Shown here one piece after another: positions 32,861 to 42,081 of a stretch of 64,000 bases of DNA (within the stretch, counting starts at the first letter, position 1; each line of letters begins with the position of its first letter). This DNA is from CAZNPW01 sp964575185. Lineage in GTDB: Bacteria > Pseudomonadota > Alphaproteobacteria > Rhodobacterales > Rhodobacteraceae. The notes under the pieces were generated by a model. It saw nothing but the letters and a program-made list of their open reading frames with translations. It was not told where the DNA came from and did not search any database. The position numbers were made by a program, and so were the translations under genes. The stretch is from assembly GCA_964575185.1 (NCBI GenBank), contig CAZNPW010000010.1, positions 4,123 through 68,122 on the forward strand. The letters are read 5' to 3'.

Positions 32861-33453
32861 CAGACCGCCTTGCGAAGGGTGCGGATGCCCAGGACCGCAG
32901 ACCCGGGGTGGATCCCGGGGTGGATTTCCAGATCGAAGCCCCAGGCGGTGCGCGCTTCCGCGACTTCGGCAAGGTGGCCCGCGCCTTTCAGGTAGAGCCC
33001 CGTTGCGTCTTGGGTGCCGTGACGCGCCTGGAAGTCCAGGAGAGCCTCGAGTGGCGCAAGCGCCCTGGCCATGACGACGTCAGCCTGCAGGGGCGGCACA
33101 TCCATGATGCGCGCGGCCCGTATCTCGACCGGCACCTGCAGCAAGCGGGCTGCCTCCTGCAGGAACGCGCATTTGCGCTGGTCGGCTTCCACGAGAATCA
33201 CGGTCGCCGGGCGGTCGTGACGGTGCAGTTCGGACGCGACGATCAATCCCGGAAACCCGGCGCCGGACCCGAGGTCCACCACCCGACGCGCGGTCGCGGG
33301 CACGAGCTTTGCCGCGGCCATGCTGTCGGCGACGTGACGGGCAAGGATATCCTCGACCGTGGATGGCGCGATCAAGTTGATGCGCTGCGTCCACCGCCGG
33401 AGCAGGTCCGCAAACGCGGCGTAAGGATGCAGATCGTCGACGATCGCCTGCAT
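32860..33453 (-). CDS. rsmG: 16S rRNA (guanine527-N7)-methyltransferase
   Basis: A 197-residue SAM-dependent enzyme (GidB). It has WTQRINLIAPSTVEDILARHVADS, motif I VVDLGSGAGFPGLIVA, the later VEADQRKCAFLQE, and VVMARALAPLEALL. The ATG at 33453 overlaps the mnmG stop; a GTG at 33456 is an alternative. It belongs to the origin-proximal mnmE-mnmG-rsmG-parAB operon. Confidence 0.95.
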   Translation of the reverse strand: MQAIVDDLHPYAAFADLLRRWTQRINLIAPSTVEDILARHVADSMAAAKLVPATARRVVDLGSGAGFPGLIVASELHRHDRPATVILVEADQRKCAFLQEAARLLQVPVEIRAARIMDVPPLQADVVMARALAPLEALLDFQARHGTQDATGLYLKGAGHLAEVAEARTAWGFDLEIHPGIHPGSAVLGIRTLRKAV

Positions 33454-35306
33454 CACGCTGCCTGGGCGGACTGCCGTTTCAGGGCTGCGGTCAGGATCAC
33501 GATCGCGGCCGGGGTCATGCCCTCCACCTTCCGCGCCTGCGCCAGGGAAGCCGGCCGATGACGTGACAGCTTTTCCTTCAGCTCGTGCGACAGGCCGGGC
33601 AGCGGGCCGTAATCGAAATCGCCCGGAATGGCGCGCGCGAGATCCGCCTCGAGACTGCGGACTTCGTTCTGCTGGCGCTGGATGTAAGGAGCATACAGCG
33701 CATCGATCGCCGCCTGTCCGCGTATCGCGGGGCTGGTGGGGGCCAGATCGGGGGCCAGCGCCAGCAAGGCCGCGTCATCGACCTCGCGCCCCCCCAGGAA
33801 CTCCCACGCGGTCCGGGCGCGGCCGTCGCGCGGCAGAATCTGGTCCACCGCCGTCAGGGCAGCAGAGGTCAGCACGGTGGAGTCGAGCACGGCCCTCACC
33901 TCGGACAGGGCCTCGGCCTTCCTGGTGAACTCCGCCCAGCGACCGTCGCCGACGATCCCCGCGGATCGACCGAGCGACGTCAGACGCTGGTCCGCATTGT
34001 CGGCCCGCAGCGCGAGACGGAACTCTGCACGCGAGGTGAACATCCGGTAGGGCTCGGTGACGCCGCGCGAGATCAGATCGTCGATCATCACGCCGATGTA
34101 GGAGTTCGCGCGGTTCAGCGGCACCGCTGCCCCGGCGGCGGCAGACCCGGCCACGAGCCCCTGCCCGGCGGCCTCCTCGTATCCTGTGGTGCCGTTGATC
34201 TGCCCGGCGAGATAGAGGCCGGGAAGGGCCCTGACCTGAAGCGCGGGGGTCAACTGCCGCGGGTCGAAGAAATCATATTCGACCGCATAGCCCCATTGCA
34301 GGACGCGCACGGCGGACAGGCCATCAAGCGTCTGGAGATAGGCAAGCTGAACCTCGGGCGGAAGCGATGTCGACAAGCCGTTGGGGTAGACCGTGGAATC
34401 CTCCAGCCCCTCGGGCTCCAGAAACACCTGGTGGGAGTCGCGGTCTGCAAACCGCAGCACCTTGTCCTCGATCGACGGGCAATAGCGCGGTCCCTTGCCT
34501 TCGATCCGGCCGCCATACATGGCGGACAGGTGGATGTTGTCGCGCACGACGGCGTGGGTTCGGGCGTTCGTATGCGTGACGCCGCAGGCGATCTGCGGCA
34601 AGCCCGTCTGCCGCGTGAGGAACGACATGAAGGTCGGCGCAGGATCGGAGTCCTGGCGCGCGACCTGGTCCCAGGCGATGCTGCGACCATCGAGGCGGGG
34701 CGGCGTTCCGGTCTTCAGTCTGCCGCCGATGGCAAGCGCCTCGCGCAGGCGATGCGCCAGGCGTTGCGAGGCCGGATCACCGCGGCGTCCGCCCTCGGAG
34801 ACGTCGGGACCGACGAAAAGCCGTCCGTTCAGGAAGGTTCCGGTGGTCAGGACGACGGCATCGGCCATTATTCGGTCGCCCGATGTCGTCTCGATGCCCG
34901 CAACGCGCCCCCCATGCTGGCACAGGTCCGCCACCTCGGCCTCCACGATCCGGAGGTTCGGATGCGCGACGAGGCGGGCTTGCACCGCCTTGCGATATAC
35001 GCCGCGGTCGGCCTGGATGCGCGGCCCGCGGACGGCGTGTCCCTTGCTGCTGTTCAGAAGACGATACTGGATCGCGGATTGATCGGCGGCGCCTGCCATG
35101 ATCCCGTCGAGCGCGTCGATCTCGCGGACGATGTGGCCCTTTCCCACACCGCCGATGGCCGGGTTGCACGACATGACCCCGATCGTTGACGAGGACTGGG
35201 TGACGAGGACGACGTTTGCTCCGGCGCGTGCGGCGGCGGAAGCGGCTTCGGCTCCGGCGTGGCCGCCCCCGACCACGATCACGTCAGACTGTTTCACGTG
35301 AAACAC
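33453..35306 (-). CDS. mnmG: tRNA U34 carboxymethylaminomethyl enzyme MnmG (GidA)
   Basis: A 617-residue FAD enzyme that works with MnmE to modify wobble uridine. The FAD fold is DVIVVGGGHAGAEAA, with MSCNPAIGGVGKGH, LTTGTFLNG and the late RMFTSRAEFRLALRADNAD. The GTG start is read through a perfect parS, so the first residues are MFHVKQ, a known feature of many MnmG proteins. It lies 0 bp after mnmE. Confidence 0.97.
   Translation of the reverse strand: MFHVKQSDVIVVGGGHAGAEAASAAARAGANVVLVTQSSSTIGVMSCNPAIGGVGKGHIVREIDALDGIMAGAADQSAIQYRLLNSSKGHAVRGPRIQADRGVYRKAVQARLVAHPNLRIVEAEVADLCQHGGRVAGIETTSGDRIMADAVVLTTGTFLNGRLFVGPDVSEGGRRGDPASQRLAHRLREALAIGGRLKTGTPPRLDGRSIAWDQVARQDSDPAPTFMSFLTRQTGLPQIACGVTHTNARTHAVVRDNIHLSAMYGGRIEGKGPRYCPSIEDKVLRFADRDSHQVFLEPEGLEDSTVYPNGLSTSLPPEVQLAYLQTLDGLSAVRVLQWGYAVEYDFFDPRQLTPALQVRALPGLYLAGQINGTTGYEEAAGQGLVAGSAAAGAAVPLNRANSYIGVMIDDLISRGVTEPYRMFTSRAEFRLALRADNADQRLTSLGRSAGIVGDGRWAEFTRKAEALSEVRAVLDSTVLTSAALTAVDQILPRDGRARTAWEFLGGREVDDAALLALAPDLAPTSPAIRGQAAIDALYAPYIQRQQNEVRSLEADLARAIPGDFDYGPLPGLSHELKEKLSRHRPASLAQARKVEGMTPAAIVILTAALKRQSAQAA
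35290..35305. promoter_or_regulatory. parS centromere site
   Basis: TGTTTCACGTGAAACA, a perfect 16-bp palindrome identical to the widespread ParB-binding consensus. It covers the first codons of mnmG, about 3 kb from parAB and the putative origin. Confidence 0.95.
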
Positions 35307-36578
35307 CTATTTTCCGATGCAGAACCGCGAGAAAATCTGCGCGAGGACATCCTCGGCCTCGACTCGCCCGGTCAGCCTTGCCAGTGATGTAGCCGCGCGA
35401 CGCACCCCTTCGCAACCCACGTCGAGACGTCCGGGCAGATCGTGAAGCGCGTCCTCGATCTCGGAGATGGCCTCGGCCACGGCGTGATGGTGACGAAGCT
35501 GGACGATGACCCCGGCGTCCGCAGCCCGCGATGCCAGCCGATCTGCGATCTCGCGCAACAGGTCCGCGACGCCCTCTCCGGTCTTTCCCGACACGCCGCT
35601 TCCTGCCAGCGGATGCCGGTCGCATTGTCCGACGCGGAAGATCGTGTCGGGCTGTCCCGGGGGCAGATCGTCGGCGTTTGCCACGAGAACCACGCGAAGA
35701 TCCGCCTGTTCGGCGCGGATCTTGCCGCGCGCCACGCCCATCTCTTCCAGCGCATCCTCTGTCTCGCGCAGGCCCGCCGTGTCGAGAAAGGTCACCGGCA
35801 GCCCGTGAAGATCGACCCGCACCTCGATCACGTCGCGCGTCGTTCCGGGCACGTCGCTGACCAGGGCGATATCGCGTCGGGATATCGCATTGATCAGGGT
35901 CGACTTCCCGATGTTCGGCGGCCCCACGATGGCCACCTCGAACCCGTTGCGCACGGCGCGGGCGGCCGTGCCTCCCTGCAGATTCCGCAACAGTTCGGCG
36001 CGCAGGCCAACGAGGATCGTCGTCGCCTCCGCCACGAGCGACGTCGGCAGATCCTCATCGGCGAAATCGATGGCCGCCTCGAGGAATGCCAGCGCACCCA
36101 GCAGCGCTTCGCGCCAGACCTCGGCCTGGCGTCCCAGTTCGCCGTCCATCTGCCGCAGGGCCTGCCTGCGCTGAACGTCGGTTTCGGCGTCTATTAGATC
36201 GACCAGTCCCTCGGCCTCTGCCAGGTCCATCTTGCCGTTCTCGAGCGCGCGCCGCGTGAACTCGCCCGGGTCGGCCAGCCGCAGCCCGGACCGGCGGGAC
36301 AGGGACGAGAGGACGGCCCTCAGCGTCGCCCGGCCGCCGTGAACGTGCAGCTCCACGCAGTCCTCGCCCGTATAGCTCGCCGGCCGGGGGAAACTCACGG
36401 CGAGGCCGGAATCGAGCACCGCACCACCGTCGTGCAGAACGACGCGCTCCAGCCGCCGGGGCACGGCAAGCGCCGCCCCCAATGCGCGGGCCGCGTCAAG
36501 CGCCAGCGGACCGGAGATCCGGATGACCGCGACACCCGCCCGACCGGCCGCGGTCGCGGGGGCGAAGATCGTGTCCAT
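35307..36578 (-). CDS. mnmE: tRNA modification GTPase MnmE (TrmE)
   Basis: A 423-residue GTPase partner of MnmG. The N-terminal folate-binding domain (TIFAPATAAGRAGVAVIRISG) and helical region are followed by an embedded G domain with GPPNIGKSTLINA, DVPGTTRD and FLDTAGLR. The C-terminus ends in FCIGK, the conserved catalytic CIGK. It lies between rho and mnmG in one run of genes. Confidence 0.97.
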   Translation of the reverse strand: MDTIFAPATAAGRAGVAVIRISGPLALDAARALGAALAVPRRLERVVLHDGGAVLDSGLAVSFPRPASYTGEDCVELHVHGGRATLRAVLSSLSRRSGLRLADPGEFTRRALENGKMDLAEAEGLVDLIDAETDVQRRQALRQMDGELGRQAEVWREALLGALAFLEAAIDFADEDLPTSLVAEATTILVGLRAELLRNLQGGTAARAVRNGFEVAIVGPPNIGKSTLINAISRRDIALVSDVPGTTRDVIEVRVDLHGLPVTFLDTAGLRETEDALEEMGVARGKIRAEQADLRVVLVANADDLPPGQPDTIFRVGQCDRHPLAGSGVSGKTGEGVADLLREIADRLASRAADAGVIVQLRHHHAVAEAISEIEDALHDLPGRLDVGCEGVRRAATSLARLTGRVEAEDVLAQIFSRFCIGK

Positions 36579-36584
36579 CGCGGG

Positions 36585-37859
36585 TCAGCTGTTCATCGAT
36601 TCGAAGAACTCGCCGTTGGTCTTGGTCTGTTTCAGCTTGCCGATCAGGAACTCGATCGCATCGGTGGTTCCCATCGGGTTCAGGATCCGCCGCAGGACAT
36701 AGGTTTTCTGCAGGTCGACCTTTTCGACCAGAAGCTCTTCCTTCCGGGTGCCGGACTTCAGGATGTCCATGGCCGGGAAGACGCGCTTGTCGGCGACCTT
36801 GCGGTCGAGCACGATCTCGCTGTTGCCGGTTCCCTTGAACTCCTCGAAGATCACCTCGTCCATCCGGCTGCCCGTGTCGATCAGCGCCGTCGCGATGATG
36901 GTCAGCGACCCGCCCTCCTCAATGTTGCGCGCGGCCCCGAAGAACCGTTTCGGCCGCTGCAACGCGTTGGCATCCACGCCGCCGGTCAGGACCTTACCGC
37001 TCGACGGCACAACAGTGTTGAAGGCGCGGCCAAGTCTTGTGATCGAATCGAGCAGGATCACAACATCTCGCTTGTGCTCCACCAGCCGCTTCGCCTTTTC
37101 GATCACCATTTCGGCCACCGCCACATGCCGCGTCGCGGGTTCGTCGAAGGTCGAGGACACGACCTCCCCCTTCACGCTGCGCTGCATGTCGGTCACCTCC
37201 TCGGGCCGCTCGTCGATCAGCAGCACGATCAGGTAGCACTCGGCGTGGTTCTTCTCGATCGAATGCGCGATGTTCTGCAACAGCACCGTCTTGCCCGTCC
37301 GCGGCGGCGCGACGATCAGCGCCCGCTGGCCCTTGCCGATCGGGCAGACGAGGTCGATGATCCGGGCCGAGCGATCCTTGATCGTCGGATCCTCGATCTC
37401 CATCTTCAGCCGCTCGTCGGGGTACAGCGGGGTCAGGTTGTCGAAATGAACCTTGTGGCGCGCCCGCTCCGGGTCGTCGAAGTTGATGCGGGTGGCCTTG
37501 GTCAGGGCGAAGTAGCGCTCGTTCTCGCGCGGGGCCTGGATCACGCCCTCGATCGTGTCCCCGGTGCGCAGGCTGAACTGGCGGATCATCTCCGGACTGA
37601 CGTAGATGTCGTCCGGCCCCGGAAGATAGTTCGCCTCGGGGCTGCGGAGGAAACCGAAACCGTCCTGCAGGACCTCGAGCACGCCGTCGCCGCCGATCTC
37701 CCACCCTTCCTCGGCATGTTCCTTCAGGATCGAGAACATCATCTCGCCCTTGCGCATGCTGGGCGCGTTCTCGATCTCCCACTCTTCGGCCATCGCAAGC
37801 AGATCGGCGGGGGTCTTTGCCTTGAGTTCGGACAGCTTGAGGTGCTGGATCGTATCCAT
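36585..37859 (-). CDS. rho: Transcription termination factor Rho
   Basis: A 424-residue hexameric RNA helicase. RNA-binding (GFGFLRSPEANYLPGPDDIYVSP), Walker A APPRTGKTVLLQ, VLLIDERPEEVTD, and the R-loop and C-terminal region are intact. I take ATG at 37859 (MDTIQHLKLSELK) because GGAG lies 7 nt upstream; a longer in-frame start lacks support. It is first of the rho-mnmE-mnmG-rsmG-parAB run. Confidence 0.97.
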   Translation of the reverse strand: MDTIQHLKLSELKAKTPADLLAMAEEWEIENAPSMRKGEMMFSILKEHAEEGWEIGGDGVLEVLQDGFGFLRSPEANYLPGPDDIYVSPEMIRQFSLRTGDTIEGVIQAPRENERYFALTKATRINFDDPERARHKVHFDNLTPLYPDERLKMEIEDPTIKDRSARIIDLVCPIGKGQRALIVAPPRTGKTVLLQNIAHSIEKNHAECYLIVLLIDERPEEVTDMQRSVKGEVVSSTFDEPATRHVAVAEMVIEKAKRLVEHKRDVVILLDSITRLGRAFNTVVPSSGKVLTGGVDANALQRPKRFFGAARNIEEGGSLTIIATALIDTGSRMDEVIFEEFKGTGNSEIVLDRKVADKRVFPAMDILKSGTRKEELLVEKVDLQKTYVLRRILNPMGTTDAIEFLIGKLKQTKTNGEFFESMNS

Positions 37860-37968
37860 GACCACTCCAGATGCGCAACGTGGGGGCGCATGCACGTCGT
37901 GAAAGGGGGAACACGCCCCGGGACCGGGGCCCGTTCCCTTAGGCTCGGGCGAGGGCGAAAGTCAACCG

Positions 37969-38400
37969 TCAGTATTTCACGATGACCGAGATCACGATGA
38001 CGACCATCAGCAGGGTCGGCACCTCGTTGGCCAGGCGCCATGCCCGCTCCGGCATCCGGTTGCGCCCGTCGGCAAAGGCCTTGCGGGCACCGGCCAGCCA
38101 CATGTGGAATCCGGTCATCGCCAGGACGCCCGCGGCCTTCACCCAGGCCCAGGCAGCATCCCAGTCGACCGCGCCCAGCGAGACGAGCCAGAGCCCGAAG
38201 ATCCAGGTGGCGATCATCGCTGGGGTCATGATCGCGCGCAGCAGCCGCCGCTCCATCACCGCGAAGGTGTCGTGCAGCACACCCGAGGTTCCACCGCGCG
38301 CGGCGTGGTAGACGAACAGCCGCGGCAGGTAGAACAGCCCCGCCATCCACGCGATGACCGAGATCACATGCAGCGACTTCACCCAGACATAGACGTCCAT
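37969..38400 (-). CDS. hemJ: Protoporphyrinogen IX oxidase HemJ
   Basis: A 143-residue inner-membrane enzyme converting protoporphyrinogen IX to protoporphyrin IX in haem synthesis. It shows the family pattern of four helices and the N-terminal WVKSLHVISVIAWMAGLFYLPRLFVYH, whose histidines are catalytically important. It lies upstream of rho. hemE, which often flanks the origin here in relatives, is not present. Confidence 0.93.
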   Translation of the reverse strand: MDVYVWVKSLHVISVIAWMAGLFYLPRLFVYHAARGGTSGVLHDTFAVMERRLLRAIMTPAMIATWIFGLWLVSLGAVDWDAAWAWVKAAGVLAMTGFHMWLAGARKAFADGRNRMPERAWRLANEVPTLLMVVIVISVIVKY

Positions 38401-38796
38401 CGGGCCCACCTGAAGAAAGACGAATGAAGGAAAGGATGTTGGAGTCGTTGGCGCTGTGGACATCTGGATTGTCAGACCGTCCACCGCTTTGTCCACAAAA
38501 ACATGACCAGGCGCAAGGCGCAGGCGGCGTGCGGCACGCGCCCGGTTCTGCGGGAATCTCAAGCCGTATCAATATGTTGGACTGCGCGGCGCCGGACATT
38601 TGCAGAGGTCTGTCGGACCGGCTTGAGGGAATCCCGGTCACAGCGCTGCCGTGACCGGGAGTTATCCACACGGGACGGTCGGTCCCGGCGACGCCGCGCG
38701 CGGGCTCCGCCGTTCCTGTCGGCCCGGCCAGCCTCGCCCTTGCACAAAGCGGTCCGCGCGGTCAGAACGGAATACCCCCAGGAACACACACCGAAC
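38401..38796. other. Candidate chromosomal replication origin (oriC) region
   Basis: A 396-bp gap with no credible gene between hemJ and maf. It holds a perfect DnaA box TTATCCACA (38662-38670), a one-mismatch box TTGTCCACA (38489-38497) and a weaker reversed TGTGGACAT (38455-38463). A perfect 10-bp inverted repeat (38632-38641 with 38651-38660) abuts the best box, and CTCAAGCCG/CGGCTTGAG (38558-38566, 38619-38627) form a wider one. The segment around 38550-38580 is locally richer in A/T. In alphaproteobacteria oriC sits just before the maf-aroE-coaE-dnaQ-secB block, and parS/parAB are close. Confidence 0.65.
38662..38670 (+). promoter_or_regulatory. Perfect DnaA box
   Basis: TTATCCACA, identical to the DnaA consensus, 1 bp after a 10-bp inverted repeat. 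Confidence 0.75.
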
Positions 38797-39390
38797 GTGA
38801 CGCCCCCCATTACCCTCGCCTCGACCTCGCCGGTGCGGCTGGCGCTCCTGCAGCGCGCGGGGCTTCCCGTCGTGGCGATTGCGCCGCGGATCGACGAGGC
38901 GGCGCTGCGCGGCAGCCTGCTGGCCGATGGCGCTGCCGTCCGTGACATCGCCGATGCCCTGGCCGAGGCGAAGGCCGTGAAGGTGGCACGGCGGCACGCC
39001 GGGCTGGTCCTCGGCTGCGACCAGATCCTGTCGTGCGAGGGCCGCCTTTTCTCGAAGGCACCCGACCGGGCGACGGCAGCCCGGCACCTGGGCGCGTTGC
39101 AGGGGCGCGCCCATCTCCTGCACGCCGCCGTCGTGGCCTGCCGCGACGGCGCACCGGTCTGGCGGCACGTGGCCGAGGCGCGGCTGACCATGCGCCGGCT
39201 GTCCGCCCGGCAGATCGACGCCTACCTCGATTCCGCCTGGCCCGCCGTCGCGGGGGCGGTGGGCTGCTACCACATCGAGGGCCCGGGGCTGCGCCTGTTC
39301 CGCGAGATCGAGGGCGAACACACCGCGATCCTGGGCCTGCCGGTGCCGCCGCTCCTCGCCTGGCTCGACGACAGGGGAGAGCTGGGATGA
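38797..39390 (+). CDS. maf: Maf-like nucleotide pyrophosphatase
   Basis: A 197-residue Maf/Ham1-fold protein; such enzymes hydrolyse dTTP, UTP or modified nucleotides. The start fits the family (PITLASTSPVRLALLQRAGLPV) though the usual S-x-R-R is S-P-V-R. LGCDQILSCEGRLFSKAPD carries the conserved Asp (usually GADT, here GCDQ), and YLDSAWPAVAGAVGCYHIEG the C-terminal site. The GTG at 38797 has a poor ribosome site but matches the family start. It overlaps aroE (ATGA). Confidence 0.9.
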   Translation: MTPPITLASTSPVRLALLQRAGLPVVAIAPRIDEAALRGSLLADGAAVRDIADALAEAKAVKVARRHAGLVLGCDQILSCEGRLFSKAPDRATAARHLGALQGRAHLLHAAVVACRDGAPVWRHVAEARLTMRRLSARQIDAYLDSAWPAVAGAVGCYHIEGPGLRLFREIEGEHTAILGLPVPPLLAWLDDRGELG

Positions 39391-40226
39391 GCGATTCGTC
39401 GGCCATCCCGCTTGCCGGTGTCATCGGCCACCCCGTGGCGCACAGCCGGTCTCCGGCCCTGCATGGCTACTGGCTGCGCCGCTACGGCCTGCGCGGCCAT
39501 TACGTGCCGCTGCATGTCGAACGGGCGGATCTGCCGCACGTGCTCGCCACCCTGCCGAAGATGGGTTTCATCGGCGCGAACGTGACGATCCCGCACAAGG
39601 AGGCCGTGCTCGCGCTGGCCGATGTCGTGACCGACCGTGCGGCGCTGATCGGGGCGGCGAACACGCTCGTGTTCCGCCGCGACGGGCGCCTGCTGGCCGA
39701 CAACACCGACGGGTCGGGGTTCATCGCCAACCTGCGCCAGAATGCGCCCGCGTGGAACCCTGCTTCCGGCGCGGCTGCCGTCATCGGGGCGGGCGGGGCC
39801 GCGCGCGCCGTCGTCGCCGCGCTGATCGAGGCCGGCGTGCCCGAGATCCGCATCGCCAACCGCACCCATGCCCGCGCCGACGCGCTGCGCAGCGACTTCG
39901 GGGCCAAGCTGCGCGTCTTCGACTGGACGGCGATGGCGGCGGTGATCGGCGGCGCGGCGACGGTCGTGAACACCACCTCGCTCGGCATGCCGGGGAAGCC
40001 CGACCTGACCGTCCCGCCCGACACCTTCAGCCCGCAGGCGCTGGTGACCGATCTCGTCTATACGCCGCTCGACACTCGCTTCCTGCAGGACGCGCGCGCC
40101 GCGGGGGCCGTCACCGTCGACGGGCTCGGCATGCTTCTGCACCAGGCCGTTCCGGGGTTCGAGCGCTGGTTCGGCGTCCGGCCCGAGGTCGACGCCGACA
40201 GCCGCGCGGCGGCGCTGGCCGCGTGA
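39387..40226 (+). CDS. aroE: Shikimate dehydrogenase
   Basis: A 279-residue NADPH-dependent enzyme of aromatic amino-acid synthesis. Substrate site GHPVAHSRSPALHG, catalytic Lys in NVTIPHKE, DNTDGSGF, then the cofactor loop GAGGAARAV and ANRTHARAD. It overlaps maf and coaE by 4 bp each, as expected in the maf-aroE-coaE-dnaQ cluster. Confidence 0.97.
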   Translation: MSDSSAIPLAGVIGHPVAHSRSPALHGYWLRRYGLRGHYVPLHVERADLPHVLATLPKMGFIGANVTIPHKEAVLALADVVTDRAALIGAANTLVFRRDGRLLADNTDGSGFIANLRQNAPAWNPASGAAAVIGAGGAARAVVAALIEAGVPEIRIANRTHARADALRSDFGAKLRVFDWTAMAAVIGGAATVVNTTSLGMPGKPDLTVPPDTFSPQALVTDLVYTPLDTRFLQDARAAGAVTVDGLGMLLHQAVPGFERWFGVRPEVDADSRAAALAA

Positions 40227-40822
40227 GCGTCTTTCGTCTCGGGCTGACCGGGTCGGTCGGCATGGGCAAGTCGACGACCGCCGCCATGTTCGCGGCCGCA
40301 GGCCTGCCCGTGTGGGATGCGGACGCGGCGGTGCACCGGCTTTATCGCGCGGGGCAGCCGGGTGCGGCAGCGGTGGCCGGTCTTTGCCCGCAGGCGCTTG
40401 CCCCCGATGGCAGCGTCGACCGCGACCGCCTGCGCCGGGAGGTGACCCTGGACCAGGGGATGCTGGCGCGCCTGAACGCCGCGGTTCACCCGCTGGTGGC
40501 CGCGGACCGCGCGGCCTTCCTTGCCGCGACCACGGCCCCCGTCGTTCTCCTCGACATCCCCCTGCTGTTCGAGACCGGTGCCGCGCGCGACTGCGACGGC
40601 ATCGCCGTCGTCAGCACGTCGCCATCCGTGCAGCGCGCCCGCGTCCTGTCCCGCCCCGGCATGACCGAGGCCGCCTTCCACCTGCTCCTGTCCCGCCAGG
40701 TGCCCGATGCCGAGAAGCGGGCCCGCGCCACCTGGGTCATCGACACCACGACGCTCGACAGCGCAAGGGCGGGCGTGCGACAGGTCCTGGCCGACATCCG
40801 CGAAAGGCTGCCGCGTGCGTGA
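40223..40822 (+). CDS. coaE: Dephospho-CoA kinase
   Basis: A 199-residue kinase for the last step of CoA synthesis. P-loop GLTGSVGMGKSTTAAMF, WDADAAVHRLY, and LLDIPLLFETGAA are diagnostic. The GTG start lies in the aroE stop (GTGA). The 3' end overlaps dnaQ by 8 bp. Confidence 0.96.
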   Translation: MSVFRLGLTGSVGMGKSTTAAMFAAAGLPVWDADAAVHRLYRAGQPGAAAVAGLCPQALAPDGSVDRDRLRREVTLDQGMLARLNAAVHPLVAADRAAFLAATTAPVVLLDIPLLFETGAARDCDGIAVVSTSPSVQRARVLSRPGMTEAAFHLLLSRQVPDAEKRARATWVIDTTTLDSARAGVRQVLADIRERLPRA

Positions 40823-41504
40823 GATCGTCTTCGACACCGAAACCACCGGCTTCGACCCCGCCGCGGGCGACCGGGTGGTCGAGATCGGCGCGGTGGAACT
40901 CGTCAACCGCCTGCCGACGGGCCGCACCTTCCACGCCTACCTGAACCCCGAACGCCCGATGCCCGAGGACGCCTTCAAGGTCCACGGTCTCGGCGACGAC
41001 TTCCTGCGAAACCAGCCGCGCTTCGCCGCCGTCGCGGCCGACTTCCTGGCCTTCATCGGCGAGGCGCGGCTCGTCGCCCACAACGCGGCCTTCGACCAGC
41101 GGTTCATCGACGCCGAGCTGGCGCGGCTGGGCCTGCCGCCGCTCGCCGCGGACCGCATCGTGGACACCGTCGCCATGGCCCGCGCCCGCTTTCCCGGCGC
41201 GCCCGCCTCGCTCGACGCGCTCTGCCGCCGGTTCGGCGTCGACCTGTCGGGCAGGGAACGCCACGGCGCGCTTCTGGATTCGACGCTTCTGGCCGAAGTC
41301 TATCTGGAGCTGACGGGCGGCCGCCAGCCCGACCTCGTGCTCGGGCCAGCAGCAGAGACGCCCGCCGCCGTCGCGCAGGCCGCAGGTCCGCGCCGCTCGC
41401 GCCCCGTCCCGCTCGCGCCGCGCCTGACCGAGGCCGAGCGGCAGGCCCACGCGGCCTTCGTCAGCGGCATCGGGCCCCGGGCGCTGTGGTTGGCGCGCGT
41501 CTGA
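40815..41504 (+). CDS. dnaQ: DNA polymerase III epsilon subunit (proofreading exonuclease)
   Basis: A 229-residue 3'-5' exonuclease of the replicase. Exo I FDTETTGFDP, Exo II VAHNAAFDQRFIDAEL, and Exo III HGALLDSTLLAEVY are all present. A linker and C-terminal tail binding the alpha subunit follow. The GTG start overlaps coaE. It converges with secB with no gap. Confidence 0.96.
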   Translation: MREIVFDTETTGFDPAAGDRVVEIGAVELVNRLPTGRTFHAYLNPERPMPEDAFKVHGLGDDFLRNQPRFAAVAADFLAFIGEARLVAHNAAFDQRFIDAELARLGLPPLAADRIVDTVAMARARFPGAPASLDALCRRFGVDLSGRERHGALLDSTLLAEVYLELTGGRQPDLVLGPAAETPAAVAQAAGPRRSRPVPLAPRLTEAERQAHAAFVSGIGPRALWLARV

Positions 41505-42020
41505 TCAGTTCGCGGGGGCGGTCTTCTGCGCCTCGGCCCGGCGCGCGATCTCCTGCCGATAGAGCGCGAGGAAATCGACGTTGTCGACATTCAGCGGCGG
41601 GAACCCACCGTCGCGGGTCACGTCGCTGATGATCCGCCGCACGAAGGGAAACAGCAGCCGCGGGCATTCGATCAGCAGGAAGGGATGGAGCTGCGCCTCG
41701 GGCACGCCTTCCACCGCGAAGACGCCCGCGTAGTCGAGCTCCATCAGGAACAGCATGTCGCCGTTGGTCTTGTTCTTCGACGTCACCTTGAACTTGGTGA
41801 TGACGTCGTACTGCGTGTCGGCCTGCCGCTTGCGCGCGTCCAGGCTGACCGCGACCTGGATGTCGGGCACCACCTCGGTTGCCGAGATGCCGCGCTGTGC
41901 GACCATGTTCTCGAAGCTCATGTCGCGGATGAACTGCGCCAGCACCTGCATCTTCACCTGCGGTGCCGCAGCGGCAGCCGGGGTCGCGGGGGCCGCGCCG
42001 TTTGGGGTGTCTTCGGCCAT
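41505..42020 (-). CDS. secB: Protein-export chaperone SecB
   Basis: A 171-residue chaperone that keeps preproteins unfolded for SecA. It has QVLAQFIRDMSFENMV and later LMELDYAGVFAVEG and LLIECPRLLFPFVRRIISDVTRDGGFPPL, the SecB core. AGGAG precedes the ATG at 42020. It is the conserved last member of the origin-side block, on the opposite strand. Confidence 0.96.
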   Translation of the reverse strand: MAEDTPNGAAPATPAAAAAPQVKMQVLAQFIRDMSFENMVAQRGISATEVVPDIQVAVSLDARKRQADTQYDVITKFKVTSKNKTNGDMLFLMELDYAGVFAVEGVPEAQLHPFLLIECPRLLFPFVRRIISDVTRDGGFPPLNVDNVDFLALYRQEIARRAEAQKTAPAN

Positions 42021-42081
42021 GGCCGGGCTCCTGTCTTCGGTCACGGCCCTGTTAGCAGGAAGGCCGCGCGCCCTCAATGGC

